From: Glycomyces tritici
GTDB taxonomy: Bacteria > Actinomycetota > Actinomycetes > Mycobacteriales > Micromonosporaceae
Length of the DNA: 21,614 bases
Assembly (NCBI RefSeq): GCF_030403505.1
Contig: NZ_JAUEMJ010000016.1
Span: 63,028-84,641, forward strand
Direction of reading: 5' to 3'
Shown here: piece by piece, positions 1 through 6,530 of the stretch
Position numbering within the stretch: the stretch's first letter is position 1
Layout of the letters: each line of letters opens with the position of its first letter
The notes under the pieces: model-generated
The model's database searches: none
Told to the model about the DNA's origin: nothing
What the model saw: the letters and a program-made list of their open reading frames with translations, nothing else
Translations under genes and position numbers: made by a program

Positions 1-20
1 CCGCCCGCGACACACCCAAC

Positions 21-70
21 GGCCCCCCCCCGGCGGGCCCGGGGCGGCCCCCCGGGGGGGCCCCCCCGAC
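21..70. terminator. GC-only inverted-repeat cluster downstream of the SARP gene
   Basis: Alternating C-runs and G-runs can fold several ways, for example GGCCCCCC facing GGGGGGCC around position 54. It lies about 130 bases past the stop of the minus-strand SARP gene and could end that transcript. There is no T-tract and the exact fold is ambiguous. Apart from this, bases 1-202 show no gene. Confidence 0.3.
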
Positions 71-202
71 CGGGTAAGCCGAAGCGCACCCCACGGAGCC
101 GCCACGGCGCCGTGGCCGTCCCCGGACCGATGCGCCGGGGCAGACCGGCGACGCCTGGACCGCACGGCAATCCGAACGGCACGCGACCGTGAGGGCCGCA
201 TC

Positions 203-952
203 CTAAGGTGCCAGGTCGTCGTCCAGGATGCGCCGGTGCGCGCGCCTGAGCTCCGGGCCCGGCTCCAAGCCGAGCGAGTCGACCATGAGATCCCGCGTCT
301 CGGCGAAGACCTGCAAGGCCTCCCACCGCCGGTGGTCCTTGTACAGCGCGACCATCAGCAGCTCCGCGAGCCGTTCGCGGAACGGGTTCGCGACCATCGC
401 CGCGCGAAGTTCGCCGATCGCCGCTCCGAAATCGCCGGATTCGACGAGCAGCCCCCACCGCCGCGACTCCACTGCGTAGCGCCGCTCGGTGAGCTCGACG
501 GCGGTGGCGTAGAGCGGGTTGTCGACGTCGACGCCCTCCAAGGGATTCCCGCGCCACAGCCGCAGCGCCCGGTCGTACACCGCGACCGCCCCCGCCGCAT
601 CGCCCGCCTCCCGCGCCCGATCCGCGCTGCGGCACAAGCTGTCGAACACCTCCAGGTCGAGCTCCCCGGGCTCGGTCCGCAACGTGACCTGCCGCCGGTC
701 CGCCACCACCCGCGACTCGAGTGAGAGCGGATCGGTCAGTGCCGACCGCAGACGGCGCAGATAGGTGCGCAGGTTCGGTCCGGCCGAAGGCGGCGGGTCG
801 TTCCACACCAGGCTGCCCAGCCGCCGCCGCGGCAGCGGGCGGCCCGCGTTCGCGAGCAGCACCCCGAGCACCGTCTGCTGGCGGCTGCCTCCCAGATGGA
901 CGGGAACCCCGTCGATGAGCACTTCAAGTGGTCCGAGCATCCGGAACTCCAT
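203..952 (-). CDS. Small SARP-family transcriptional activator (OmpR-type wHTH + BTAD)
   Basis: This is a 249-residue regulator of the SARP/AfsR type, which as a family bind promoter repeats and activate secondary-metabolism or developmental genes. Residues 1-90 form the OmpR-like winged helix, beginning MEFRMLGPLEV and containing the SRQQTVLGVLLANAG segment. Residues 95-245 are the bacterial transcriptional activation domain, helical repeats ending in LGLEPGPELRRAHRRIL. There is no NB-ARC or TPR extension, so it is a short SARP. The open frame continues 19 codons further upstream, but the start at 952 is chosen because GGAGGAG lies 7 bases before it and MEFRMLGPLEV matches the family N-terminus. 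It is divergent from the secreted twin genes, and its promoter overlaps their first operator. That it controls the twins is inferred from position. Confidence 0.88.
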   Translation of the reverse strand: MEFRMLGPLEVLIDGVPVHLGGSRQQTVLGVLLANAGRPLPRRRLGSLVWNDPPPSAGPNLRTYLRRLRSALTDPLSLESRVVADRRQVTLRTEPGELDLEVFDSLCRSADRAREAGDAAGAVAVYDRALRLWRGNPLEGVDVDNPLYATAVELTERRYAVESRRWGLLVESGDFGAAIGELRAAMVANPFRERLAELLMVALYKDHRRWEALQVFAETRDLMVDSLGLEPGPELRRAHRRILDDDLAP

Positions 953-1007
953 ACGGGACTCCTCCGGCCGGCGGGGTGCACAAGTGTTCGCGACGAGGGG
1001 TCGCTCC

Positions 1008-1035
1008 ATCTTATACGCGGCGTATGCGATCTGAA
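1008..1035 (-). promoter_or_regulatory. Promoter of the SARP gene
   Basis: On the minus strand TTCAGA (1030-1035), a 16-base spacer and TAAGAT (1008-1013) fit a -35/-10 pair. The expected start of transcription near 1001 leaves a leader of about 50 bases with the GGAGGAG ribosome site. The spacer contains the palindrome at 1013-1025, so a protein bound there should affect this promoter too. Confidence 0.45.
1013..1025. promoter_or_regulatory. Palindromic operator, copy 1
   Basis: ATACGC-g-GCGTAT is a perfect 6-1-6 inverted repeat. Its centre (1019) is 55 bases before the start codon of the first secreted gene, the same distance as in copy 2. It lies inside the divergent SARP promoter. A dimeric regulator is the natural binder. 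SARPs usually prefer direct repeats, so a second regulator is possible. Confidence 0.6.
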
Positions 1036-1061
1036 GTTGCTTTCATATCCACTGCGCCACA

Positions 1062-1067
1062 TACGGT
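1062..1067 (+). promoter_or_regulatory. -10 box for leaderless transcription of the first secreted gene
   Basis: TACGGT fits the TANNNT consensus and ends 6 bases before ATG 1074, placing the transcription start at the A of the start codon. No Shine-Dalgarno sequence is present. The block from TTTCATAT (1041) to the ATG is conserved in the second paralog. Confidence 0.6.
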
Positions 1068-1073
1068 TCGGTC

Positions 1074-1628
1074 ATGGTCAAACGCATCGAGAAGCACTCC
1101 GGATCCCCCGACCGCAAGCGCGCCTTGGTCGCCTTGGCGCTCTCCTTCACGGCCGCCGCCGGCGCGCTGGTCCTCGCCCCCTCCGCCGCGCAGGCCGAGA
1201 CCACCGGCGATCACTGCGTCTACAACCTCACCCGCGACGAGCTCACCTGCTCCGAGACCCCCGAAGCGGCCCTAGCCGCCGACGCGGCCGACGCCGGAGA
1301 CGTCGGCATCCAGGCCACCAGCACCCTGGTGCGCCTCTACGACCAGGTCGACTACGGCACCGCCAACGGCACGTTCACACTGACCGTGGACGGCACCTAC
1401 AACTGCACCGCGGCGTACACCCCGGTCGAGTTCACCGTCGTCAACCTCTCCTCCGCGGGCTGGAGCAACCGCGCCAGCTCCGCGCGCACCTACCACCAGT
1501 GCGACGTCAAGCTGTTCGACAGCGCCGATGCGACCGGCACCTCGTCGACCTGGATCGACGCCCTCGCCAACCTCAACACCGCCTCGGGCGGCTGGTCGAA
1601 CCGCGCCAGCTCCTTCCAGGTCAGCTAG
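1074..1628 (+). CDS. Small secreted protein, beta/gamma-crystallin-like, paralog A
   Basis: The product has 184 residues. A Sec signal peptide covers residues 1-41: basic N-region, hydrophobic core ALVALALSFTAAAGALVLA, and AQA before the predicted cut. The mature part has four cysteines (48, 58 and two further on) that are all kept in the neighbouring paralog, suggesting two disulfides. Two motifs recall beta/gamma-crystallin or peptidase-inhibitor I36 folds: an aromatic-rich LVRLYDQVDYGT strand and two SNRASS-type turns (compare the crystallin N/D-N/D-x-x-S/T-S calcium motif; the first acidic position is missing here). The assignment to that fold is a weak inference, and the function is unknown. 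No ribosome site precedes ATG 1074, and the promoter geometry suggests a leaderless mRNA. Confidence 0.85.
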   Translation: MVKRIEKHSGSPDRKRALVALALSFTAAAGALVLAPSAAQAETTGDHCVYNLTRDELTCSETPEAALAADAADAGDVGIQATSTLVRLYDQVDYGTANGTFTLTVDGTYNCTAAYTPVEFTVVNLSSAGWSNRASSARTYHQCDVKLFDSADATGTSSTWIDALANLNTASGGWSNRASSFQVS

Positions 1629-1648
1629 ACCGACACCGATACCGATGA

Positions 1649-1674
1649 GGCCCGGCCGCACATGCGGCCGGGCC
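1649..1674 (+). terminator. Hairpin terminator after paralog A
   Basis: A perfect 12-bp stem, GGCCCGGCCGCA paired with TGCGGCCGGGCC, lies 20 bases after the stop codon. It has no T-tract, as is common in actinobacteria. It suggests that paralog B is transcribed from its own promoter. Confidence 0.7.
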
Positions 1675-1679
1675 CGCCG

Positions 1680-1698
1680 CGTATACGCCGCGTATACG
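1680..1698. promoter_or_regulatory. Palindromic operator, copy 2
   Basis: CGTATACGCCGCGTATACG is a perfect 9-1-9 palindrome. Its centre (1689) is 55 bases before the paralog B start codon, exactly as in copy 1. The longer perfect arms suggest this is the stronger site. The bases that follow (CCTGAA here, TCTGAA in copy 1) are also conserved. Confidence 0.7.
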
Positions 1699-1731
1699 AC
1701 CTGAAACGGGTTCCATATGCATTGCGGCGCT

Positions 1732-1737
1732 TACGGT
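1732..1737 (+). promoter_or_regulatory. -10 box for leaderless transcription of the second secreted gene
   Basis: TACGGT again ends 6 bases before ATG 1744. The stretch TACGGTTCnGTCATG is shared with paralog A. This alignment decides the start: an in-frame ATG at 1717 would lie inside the conserved promoter block. Confidence 0.6.
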
Positions 1738-1743
1738 TCCGTC

Positions 1744-2265
1744 ATGTCTGAACGCAAACGGCAAGACTTCCCGCTCCATCGGCGCGCCAAGGCCGCCGCG
1801 GTGCTCGCCCTCGCTGCGGTCGCGCTGCTCCTCGCTCCCGGCGCCGCGCAGGCCGACACCACCGGCGACCACTGCGTCTACAACCTCGTTCGCGAAGACC
1901 TCACGTGCGCCGACTCGCCGGAGGCGGCCCTCGCCGCGAGCTCGGTCGGCCTCCAGGCGGACACGGTCCTGCTGCGGATGTACGGCGACACCAACTACGG
2001 GACCTCCACCGGCACCCACACCCTGACCGTGCCGGGCTCCCACACCTGCTCGTCCGCGTACTCCCCGGTCGAGTTCACGATCACCCACATGGGGTCCTTC
2101 ACCAACAAGGCCAGCTCGGTGCGCACCTACAACTCCTGCGACGTCAAGCTCTTCGACAACGACTCCGCCACCGGCACCTCGTCGACCTGGATCGACGCCC
2201 TCGCCAACCTCAACACCGCCTCGGGCGGCTGGGCGAACCGCGCCAGCTCCTACCAGGTGAGCTAG
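1744..2265 (+). CDS. Small secreted protein, beta/gamma-crystallin-like, paralog B
   Basis: The product has 173 residues and is the tandem paralog of the gene at 1074. The signal peptide covers residues 1-37 (core AAAVLALAAVALLLAPG, cut after AQA). The mature part begins DTTGDHCVYNL against ETTGDHCVYNL in paralog A, keeps all four cysteines, and repeats the FTNKASSVRTY and ANRASSYQVS motifs. The last third is almost identical to paralog A, including 63 consecutive identical bases, whereas the middle has diverged. The start at 1744 is preferred over an in-frame ATG at 1717 because the promoter block and signal peptide then align with paralog A. The two products may be partners or variants of one function. 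A protease-inhibitor or calcium-binding role is possible, but nothing here proves it. Confidence 0.85.
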   Translation: MSERKRQDFPLHRRAKAAAVLALAAVALLLAPGAAQADTTGDHCVYNLVREDLTCADSPEAALAASSVGLQADTVLLRMYGDTNYGTSTGTHTLTVPGSHTCSSAYSPVEFTITHMGSFTNKASSVRTYNSCDVKLFDNDSATGTSSTWIDALANLNTASGGWANRASSYQVS

Positions 2266-2281
2266 AACGACCCCGAAACAC

Positions 2282-2313
2282 AAGGGACCGGCCGCAGATG
2301 CGGCCGGTCCCTT
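2282..2313. terminator. Strong hairpin terminator after paralog B
   Basis: A perfect 15-bp stem (AAGGGACCGGCCGCA and its complement) with a 2-base apex lies 16 bases past the stop. It separates paralog B from the converging sulfur operon. Confidence 0.8.
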
Positions 2314-2331
2314 ATCGTTCGGCGGCATGCA

Positions 2332-2363
2332 AAAGGCGGGGCCGCTGGTGCGGCCCCGCCTTT
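2332..2363. terminator. Second hairpin, probable terminator for the sulfur operon
   Basis: A perfect 14-bp stem, AAAGGCGGGGCCGC with loop TGGT and its complement ending CTTT, lies about 50 bases past the DUF1416 stop. Read on the minus strand it follows the sulfur operon. The A/T ends let it work in both directions. Confidence 0.75.
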
Positions 2364-2416
2364 CAGACTGGGATACGAGCTGAATCGCCCCGGTCGGTCT
2401 CGATACTCGTGATCGA

Positions 2417-2728
2417 CTAGCGGCTCACGGCCAGCTTGGTCTCGTTCAGACCGCGGTCGGCCTCGACCTCGCCGGTGGCGTCGCCGTAGCGCGAGAGCGC
2501 GCGCAGCGTCCACTTGCCGGGGGCGGCGAAGAAGCGGAACTGCCCGCCCTCACCGGTCACGACCTCGGCCGTGAACTCGCCGGAGCCGTCGAGCAGACGC
2601 ACGTAGGCGCCCTGCACGAGTTCGCCCTCGTCGTTCACGACCGTGCCCGTGAGCACGGTCTCCTTCTCGATGTCGACCGACGCCGGCAGGGCCGCGTCCT
2701 GGTCGGGTGCAGCGCAGCTGTCAGACAT
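2417..2728 (-). CDS. DUF1416 protein (SseC-like), sulfurtransferase partner
   Basis: The product has 103 residues, a normal length for DUF1416, the family that includes SseC of Mycobacterium tuberculosis. The N-terminus carries one cysteine (SDSCAAPDQD). The rest is a compact transthyretin-like beta domain: TVLTGTVVNDEGELVQGAYVR, then GQFRFFAAPGKWTLRAL. The start is supported by AGGAAAGGA 5 bases upstream. It begins 28 bases after the sulfurtransferase stop, so the two are co-transcribed. The pairing is conserved in actinobacteria. An accessory role in thiosulfate or persulfide transfer is inferred from that linkage, and the molecular function is not established. Confidence 0.88.
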   Translation of the reverse strand: MSDSCAAPDQDAALPASVDIEKETVLTGTVVNDEGELVQGAYVRLLDGSGEFTAEVVTGEGGQFRFFAAPGKWTLRALSRYGDATGEVEADRGLNETKLAVSR

Positions 2729-2756
2729 TGGTATTCCTTTCCTACCGTCGCCGGTG

Positions 2757-3608
2757 TTACTTGGTGCCGGGCTCGTCGCCGAGCGCGATCGGGACGCCGA
2801 CCAGGGAGCCGTACTCGGTCCAGGAGCCGTCGTAGTTCTTCACGTCCTCGTAGCCGAGGAGCTCGCGGAGCGCGAACCAGGTGTGGCTGGAGCGCTCGCC
2901 GATGCGGCAGTACGCGATCGTCGACTTGGACTCGTCCAGGCCGGCGTCGCCGACGTAGAGCTCGCGCAGCTCGGCCTCGGACTTGAAGGTCCCGTCCTCG
3001 TTCGCGGCCTTGCTCCACGGCACGCTGAGCGCGGTGGGGATGTGGCCGGCGCGCTGGGACTGCTCCTGCGGGAGGTGGGCCGGGGCCAGGAGGCGGCCGG
3101 CGTACTCGTCGGGGGAGCGCACGTCGATGAGGTTCTTGACGCCGATGGCGGCCTCGACCTCGTCGCGCTTGGCGCGCAGGTCCCAGTTGAGGGGCTTGGC
3201 GACGTAGTTGGTGGGTTCGCGCTTGACGATCTCGGCGGTCACGTCGCGGGCGTCGAGCTCCCACTTCTTGCGGCCGCCGTCGAGGAGCTTGACGTCCTCG
3301 TGGCCGTACAGCTTGAAGTACCAGTACGCGTAGGCGGCGAACCAGTTGTTGTTGCCGCCGTAGAGGACGACGGTGTCGTCGTTCGAGATCCCGCGCTCGG
3401 AAAGGAGTTGCGAGAACTGCTCCTGGTTGACGAAGTCGCGGCGGATCGGGTCCTGGAGGTCGTCCTTCCAGTCGATCTTCACCGCGCCCTTGATGTGGCC
3501 GTAGTCGTAGGCGGAGGCGTCTTCGTCGACCTCGACGAACACGACTCCGGGGGTGTCGAGGTTCTCTTCCGCCCAATCGGCGGTGACCAGCACGTCTTCA
3601 CGAGCCAT
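2757..3608 (-). CDS. Thiosulfate sulfurtransferase (tandem rhodanese, CysA2/SseA type)
   Basis: The product has 283 residues with two rhodanese domains. The N-terminal inactive domain covers about residues 5-130 and includes VVLYGGNNNWFAAYAYW. The C-terminal catalytic domain covers about 145-278, with IDVRSPDEY and the active loop CRIGERS, nucleophile Cys234. This loop is typical of the actinobacterial CysA2/CysA3 group. The family moves sulfane sulfur from thiosulfate to a thiophilic acceptor in the cytoplasm. The frame stays open 60 codons upstream, but the start at 3608 is chosen because AGGAGAG stands 9 bases before it and MAREDVLV is the usual N-terminus. It is the first structural gene of the operon, behind a leader of about 290 bases and a Cys-containing leader peptide. 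Confidence 0.93.
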   Translation of the reverse strand: MAREDVLVTADWAEENLDTPGVVFVEVDEDASAYDYGHIKGAVKIDWKDDLQDPIRRDFVNQEQFSQLLSERGISNDDTVVLYGGNNNWFAAYAYWYFKLYGHEDVKLLDGGRKKWELDARDVTAEIVKREPTNYVAKPLNWDLRAKRDEVEAAIGVKNLIDVRSPDEYAGRLLAPAHLPQEQSQRAGHIPTALSVPWSKAANEDGTFKSEAELRELYVGDAGLDESKSTIAYCRIGERSSHTWFALRELLGYEDVKNYDGSWTEYGSLVGVPIALGDEPGTK

Positions 3609-3894
3609 GGCTTGTTCTCTCCTGAACGTAAATGAAACTTGGGTTCTTAGGTCAGAGAGCGAGCCCAGTACGTGGTGCGAAGCGGGGGCGGAACGCTGCT
3701 GTTCGCAGCTGAGCAGGGTTCGTCCTGGACAGATGGTCCGGGATTCGAGCCGATTGACGTCACACCCGAGCAGTACCGCTTGTCGCAAGCGGGCCTTGGG
3801 TTTGTGGTGAGTCGTAAGCCTTGCTCTGAAGTTCGCGCACGCTGGGCCGCAATGCGGCGACCGCCGTCGGGCCTCTTGGGGCCTGGCGAGTCGC
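3609..3894 (-). promoter_or_regulatory. Long leader between the Cys leader peptide and the sulfurtransferase gene
   Basis: These 286 untranslated bases contain small hairpins: GCCGC/GCGGC at 3846-3858, 37 bases after the leader-peptide stop, and CCGCTTG-TCG-CAAGCGG at 3776-3792. No strong T-ended terminator is seen, so attenuation may be Rho-based or translational. No known riboswitch was recognised. Confidence 0.5.
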
Positions 3895-3972
3895 CTAGGG
3901 CATTCGACAGAGCGTGGTCGCGATCATGCAGTAGTCGATCGCGCGCCGCTTGGTGAGCATCGGCTTGCGCAT
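3895..3972 (-). CDS. Cys-containing attenuator leader peptide upstream of sulfur operon
   Basis: A 25-codon frame reads MRKPMLTKRRAIDY, then CMIATTLCRMP and stop. It has the basic LTKRRA start and the D-Y-C...L-C-R pattern of the short leader peptides found before sulfur-assimilation and sulfurtransferase operons in actinobacteria, including the cysteine-responsive mycobacterial ones. Cysteines are at 15 and 22. There is no ribosome site. TAGCGT ends 7 bases before the ATG, so the message is probably leaderless. In that model ribosome stalling at Cys codons under cysteine shortage raises expression of the genes downstream. Two single Cys codons rather than a Cys run make the response less certain. 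Confidence 0.75.
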   Translation of the reverse strand: MRKPMLTKRRAIDYCMIATTLCRMP

Positions 3973-3979
3973 GGCTGGA

Positions 3980-4008
3980 ACGCTAGCAGACTTCCCGGGC
4001 CGAATCCA
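3980..4008 (-). promoter_or_regulatory. Promoter of the leader peptide and sulfur operon
   Basis: On the minus strand the -10 box TAGCGT (3980-3985) ends 7 bases before the leader-peptide ATG. A weak -35 (TGGATT, 4003-4008) sits 17 bases further up. Confidence 0.5.
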
Positions 4009-4069
4009 TACCCGTTCTCGCGATGCGGACTGTGACGAAGACCCAGAGCTACGGGCCGGTGCCGCCCGG

Positions 4070-4098
4070 TGCCCGCCCGCGCTGGCGGCGGGCGGGCA
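4070..4098. terminator. Hairpin terminator after the LmeA-type gene
   Basis: An 11-bp perfect stem, TGCCCGCCCGC and its complement, with a 7-base loop lies 17 bases past the stop of the LmeA-type gene. There is no T-tract. It insulates the sulfur operon promoter from read-through. Confidence 0.6.
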
Positions 4099-4115
4099 GT
4101 GAAAGCGCAGGTGGA

Positions 4116-4838
4116 TCAGGTGAGGACGACGTCCCGGGCGTTGCCCGAGATCGTGACGACGTCGCCGTCGAATCGGATCTCCGACAGTTGGATCCCATAT
4201 GGCAGTTCGGGCAGTTCCACGGTGGAGGCGAACTCGCCGGCGGCCTGGTCGACGAGCGGCTGCACCTGCGGCGGCAGGCCCTCGGTGAGGGACTCGACCG
4301 CGTCGGGCGTGAAGGTGAGCGTGTTGTCGGCGAACTCGAAGTCGCCGGTGGCCTCGAGGTCGACCTGGACGCCGAGGAACTCGCGCGAGCCGGTCAGGGA
4401 GGCCGTGCCGTCCGCGTCGACCTGGAGGTCGAAGCCGGTCTGCTCGGCCACGATCGCCTCGATCGAGTCGACCGAGACGGAGCCGGTCACGTCGAGGGTG
4501 CTCGCGACGGCGTCGCCGCCGTTGCGCAGCTCGCGCCAGTCGGCGTCCACGTCGTGCGCGACCATCTCCAGGGACGGGAAGGTGAGGCCGTTCGAGCCGA
4601 CGTCCCGGAGCGTGATGTCGATCTGCTCGAACTCGCCGGTCCAGGCCTGGGTGAGGAACGGCCAGCCGTGGATCTTCACGTCGGGTTCCTGGTCGGAGTA
4701 GGCGCCGTTCGCGGCGGCGGTGCTCGCCACCTCGTCGGCGATGCGGCGTTCGACCAGCGCGTTCGCGACCCGGTCGCCGAGCGCGACGACCGCGGCGACG
4801 ATGACGAGGGTGATGAGCAGGCGGCGGAGGATCTTCAC
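4116..4838 (-). CDS. LmeA-family (DUF2993) phospholipid-binding envelope protein
   Basis: The product has 240 residues. The N-terminus MKILRRLLITLVIVAAVVAL is a signal peptide or membrane anchor. It is followed by the DUF2993 fold: the VKIHGWPFLTQAWTGEFEQI segment, the D-V-D-A-D-W-R strand, repeated VDLEATGDFEF-type beta strands, and a closing LPYGIQLSEIRFDGDVVTISG. In mycobacteria LmeA binds phosphatidylinositol lipids and supports mannan elongation of lipoglycans, so a role in envelope lipids is likely but not specific. The start is GTG 4838, with AGGAG 8 bases before it; a much longer frame runs on upstream but is only the shadow of the next gene. It starts 68 bases after the membrane-protein stop, so the two probably form an operon. 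Confidence 0.85.
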   Translation of the reverse strand: MKILRRLLITLVIVAAVVALGDRVANALVERRIADEVASTAAANGAYSDQEPDVKIHGWPFLTQAWTGEFEQIDITLRDVGSNGLTFPSLEMVAHDVDADWRELRNGGDAVASTLDVTGSVSVDSIEAIVAEQTGFDLQVDADGTASLTGSREFLGVQVDLEATGDFEFADNTLTFTPDAVESLTEGLPPQVQPLVDQAAGEFASTVELPELPYGIQLSEIRFDGDVVTISGNARDVVLT

Positions 4839-4906
4839 CAGAGGGTCTCCTGTGCAGCGGTGTGCCCGGCGGGGTGCGCCAAAGGGCGGTCGACGGACGG
4901 AATGTG

Positions 4907-5995
4907 TCAGTCGATCATGTAATAGGCGCTCAAGAGGTACACGACGGGGCCGGTGATGGCGAACGCCAGGAGCGGTCCGGCGGCGCTGACCACCGGGTTC
5001 GGGGCGGTGCCCGCGCCGTCGATGCGCCGCGAGGCGGACATGTACCCGCACGCGAGGTCGGCGAGGACCGCGGTGAGCGCGATGAGGAGCCCGCCGACGG
5101 CGGCGTGCGTGGGGTCGGGGCCCTCGATGACGAGCCCGGCGTACGCGGCGGAGGCGGTGCCGCACATGGTGCCGATGACGATGCCGAACGCGCCCCGGGT
5201 CACCTGCCGGTTGATGCGCGGATCGGGCATGACGAGGTCGACGGCCCGCGCGGCGAGGATCGCCGTGCCGGCCGCGACGACGGCCGAGTACATGGCGGGC
5301 GGGGCCGAACCGAGCCGCGAGAGCGCGATGTAGCAGGCGTAGCCGCAGACGGCGAGGCCGAGCAGCATCGTGAACCCGAGGTTCTCGGTGACGCCGACGT
5401 GGGTGCGGCGCACGAGCTGCGCGGCGACGGCGACGCCGAACGCCAGCGCGAGGAGCACCGTGATCGGCACGAGCGAGACGGGCGTCCAGACGACGGCGGC
5501 CGCATCGGCGGCGATCGCGAGCAGCGCGGCGACGGCGAGCGGCACCCAGGCGCCCTCGATCCGGCGCACCCAGGTCACGAGGCCGACCATGGCGAGTTGG
5601 AGGACCGCGATCCCGGCGGCGTAGACGGGGCGCTCCATCTGGGCGCCGAGCACGAGACCGGCGCTGATGACGATGGTGGCCGCGACGGCGGGGAGGCGGT
5701 GCAGGAGGGCGGGGCTGGGCGGCGGGAGGGTGTGGTCCTCGGCGCCGCCGGGGCCGGTGGTCCGGTAGGCGCCGGTGCTCCCCGAGGGGGTCTCGCCGGA
5801 GCGGGCGGCCGCGCGGCGGCGCTCGGAGCGGCTGGGCGGGGCGTCGGGCCCGGGGTAGGCCGGCCCCCCGCGCTCGTCCGCGGCGTCGGCGGTTCCGGCG
5901 TAGGCGTCGCCCCAGGCGGCGCCCTCGGCGGCGCCGGGCGCCTCGGGAGGCTCGTAGCCCCAGGTCTCGTCGGGTCGGCTGTACGACACGTCCAC
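4907..5995 (-). CDS. Polytopic membrane protein of unknown function
   Basis: The product has 362 residues. The first 95 are a Pro/Gly/Ala-rich cytoplasmic tail. After that come about eight to ten hydrophobic segments, for example AVAATIVISAGLVLGA, WVPLAVAALLAIAADAAAVVW and VSAAGPLLAFAITGPVVYLL, ending SAYYMID. The size and topology recall CDP-alcohol or cytidylyltransferase-like proteins, but the catalytic signatures of CdsA were not found, so no enzyme is assigned. The start is GTG 5995 or GTG 5989. TAGGCT ends 6 bases before 5989, which would fit a leaderless message starting there, and no ribosome site is seen for either. It is upstream of and probably co-transcribed with the LmeA-type gene, suggesting a joint envelope role. 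Confidence 0.75.
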   Translation of the reverse strand: MDVSYSRPDETWGYEPPEAPGAAEGAAWGDAYAGTADAADERGGPAYPGPDAPPSRSERRRAAARSGETPSGSTGAYRTTGPGGAEDHTLPPPSPALLHRLPAVAATIVISAGLVLGAQMERPVYAAGIAVLQLAMVGLVTWVRRIEGAWVPLAVAALLAIAADAAAVVWTPVSLVPITVLLALAFGVAVAAQLVRRTHVGVTENLGFTMLLGLAVCGYACYIALSRLGSAPPAMYSAVVAAGTAILAARAVDLVMPDPRINRQVTRGAFGIVIGTMCGTASAAYAGLVIEGPDPTHAAVGGLLIALTAVLADLACGYMSASRRIDGAGTAPNPVVSAAGPLLAFAITGPVVYLLSAYYMID

Positions 5996-6530
5996 AGCCT
6001 ACGGCAGCAGGAAATCCCGGCTCGCTACCTTGGCCATGAGTCACCCTTGCGGACGGTCGTCGGGCACGTTGCGTGACGCCGCGTCCGGTCGGGCGGATCC
6101 GGTGCCGGACCGTCGCCCACCCGCACGGAAGGAGCGGGTGGCGCACGTCCGGCGCGGCCTCGGGCGTCGGGCGGGACGCCGCCGGGCCACGGTCCGCCCC
6201 CGGTGCCGCATCGTCCCATCATGTGGACAGTTGGGGGAGGTGCTCGGAGCCCGGTCGGGCCCCGGTCGCGATCGGGCCCCGGATCCGGATGCGGGCCAAC
6301 GGCGCAGGTCGCGTTCGTGACCGCTTCGTATCGATCCGGTGAACGCGGCTTGTCGAAGACCTACCGCAGAGGCATCCCGCATGGTGAGGTTTCGCCGTGG
6401 TGACGCTGGTCTTTTGACTGGTGACCGTTTACACTTGTCCAGGACTCCACCTACCGCATGTAAGCCCGCCCGCCGCCGACGCCGGGAAGAGCGATAGTCG
6501 CGTGTGCTCACCAACCAGCGGAGGACTGCT
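5996..6530. other. Intergenic region between membrane protein and glnR
   Basis: These 535 bases hold no convincing gene. Open frames here are arginine-rich shadows without ribosome sites. A GC-rich direct repeat (TCGGGCCCCGG) occurs near 6255 and 6272. The last 130 bases are less GC-rich and hold the glnR promoter region. Confidence 0.6.
6414..6435 (+). promoter_or_regulatory. Possible glnR promoter elements
   Basis: TTGACT (6414-6419) and TACACT (6430-6435) match -35 and -10 words but are only 10 bases apart, so they cannot act as one pair. They may belong to two overlapping promoters. The leader to GTG 6531 would be about 90 bases. Confidence 0.3.

Noticed and set aside
3725..3765. tRNA T-loop-like GGCTCGAATCC on the minus strand in the sulfur operon leader
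   Set aside because: The T-stem does not pair (ATCGG against CCCGG), and no acceptor stem or anticodon arm can be built, so it is not a tRNA.
4907..5995. CdsA-like phosphatidate cytidylyltransferase identity for the membrane protein
   Set aside because: Size and topology are suggestive, but the Lys-Asp and catalytic Asp signatures of that family are not present.
4839..6146. Long upstream extension of the LmeA-type reading frame
   Set aside because: It is a shadow of the membrane-protein gene. GTG 4838 has a good ribosome site and begins a normal signal anchor.
6030..6320. 96-codon plus-strand frame in the same gap
   Set aside because: A TACCTT lies only 4 bases before its ATG and the product is Arg-rich without domain character; I could not support it.
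6421..6440. Possible GlnR box (GTGAC...) in the glnR promoter
   Set aside because: The second half-site does not fit GnAAC; only one half-site is seen, too little to claim autoregulation.
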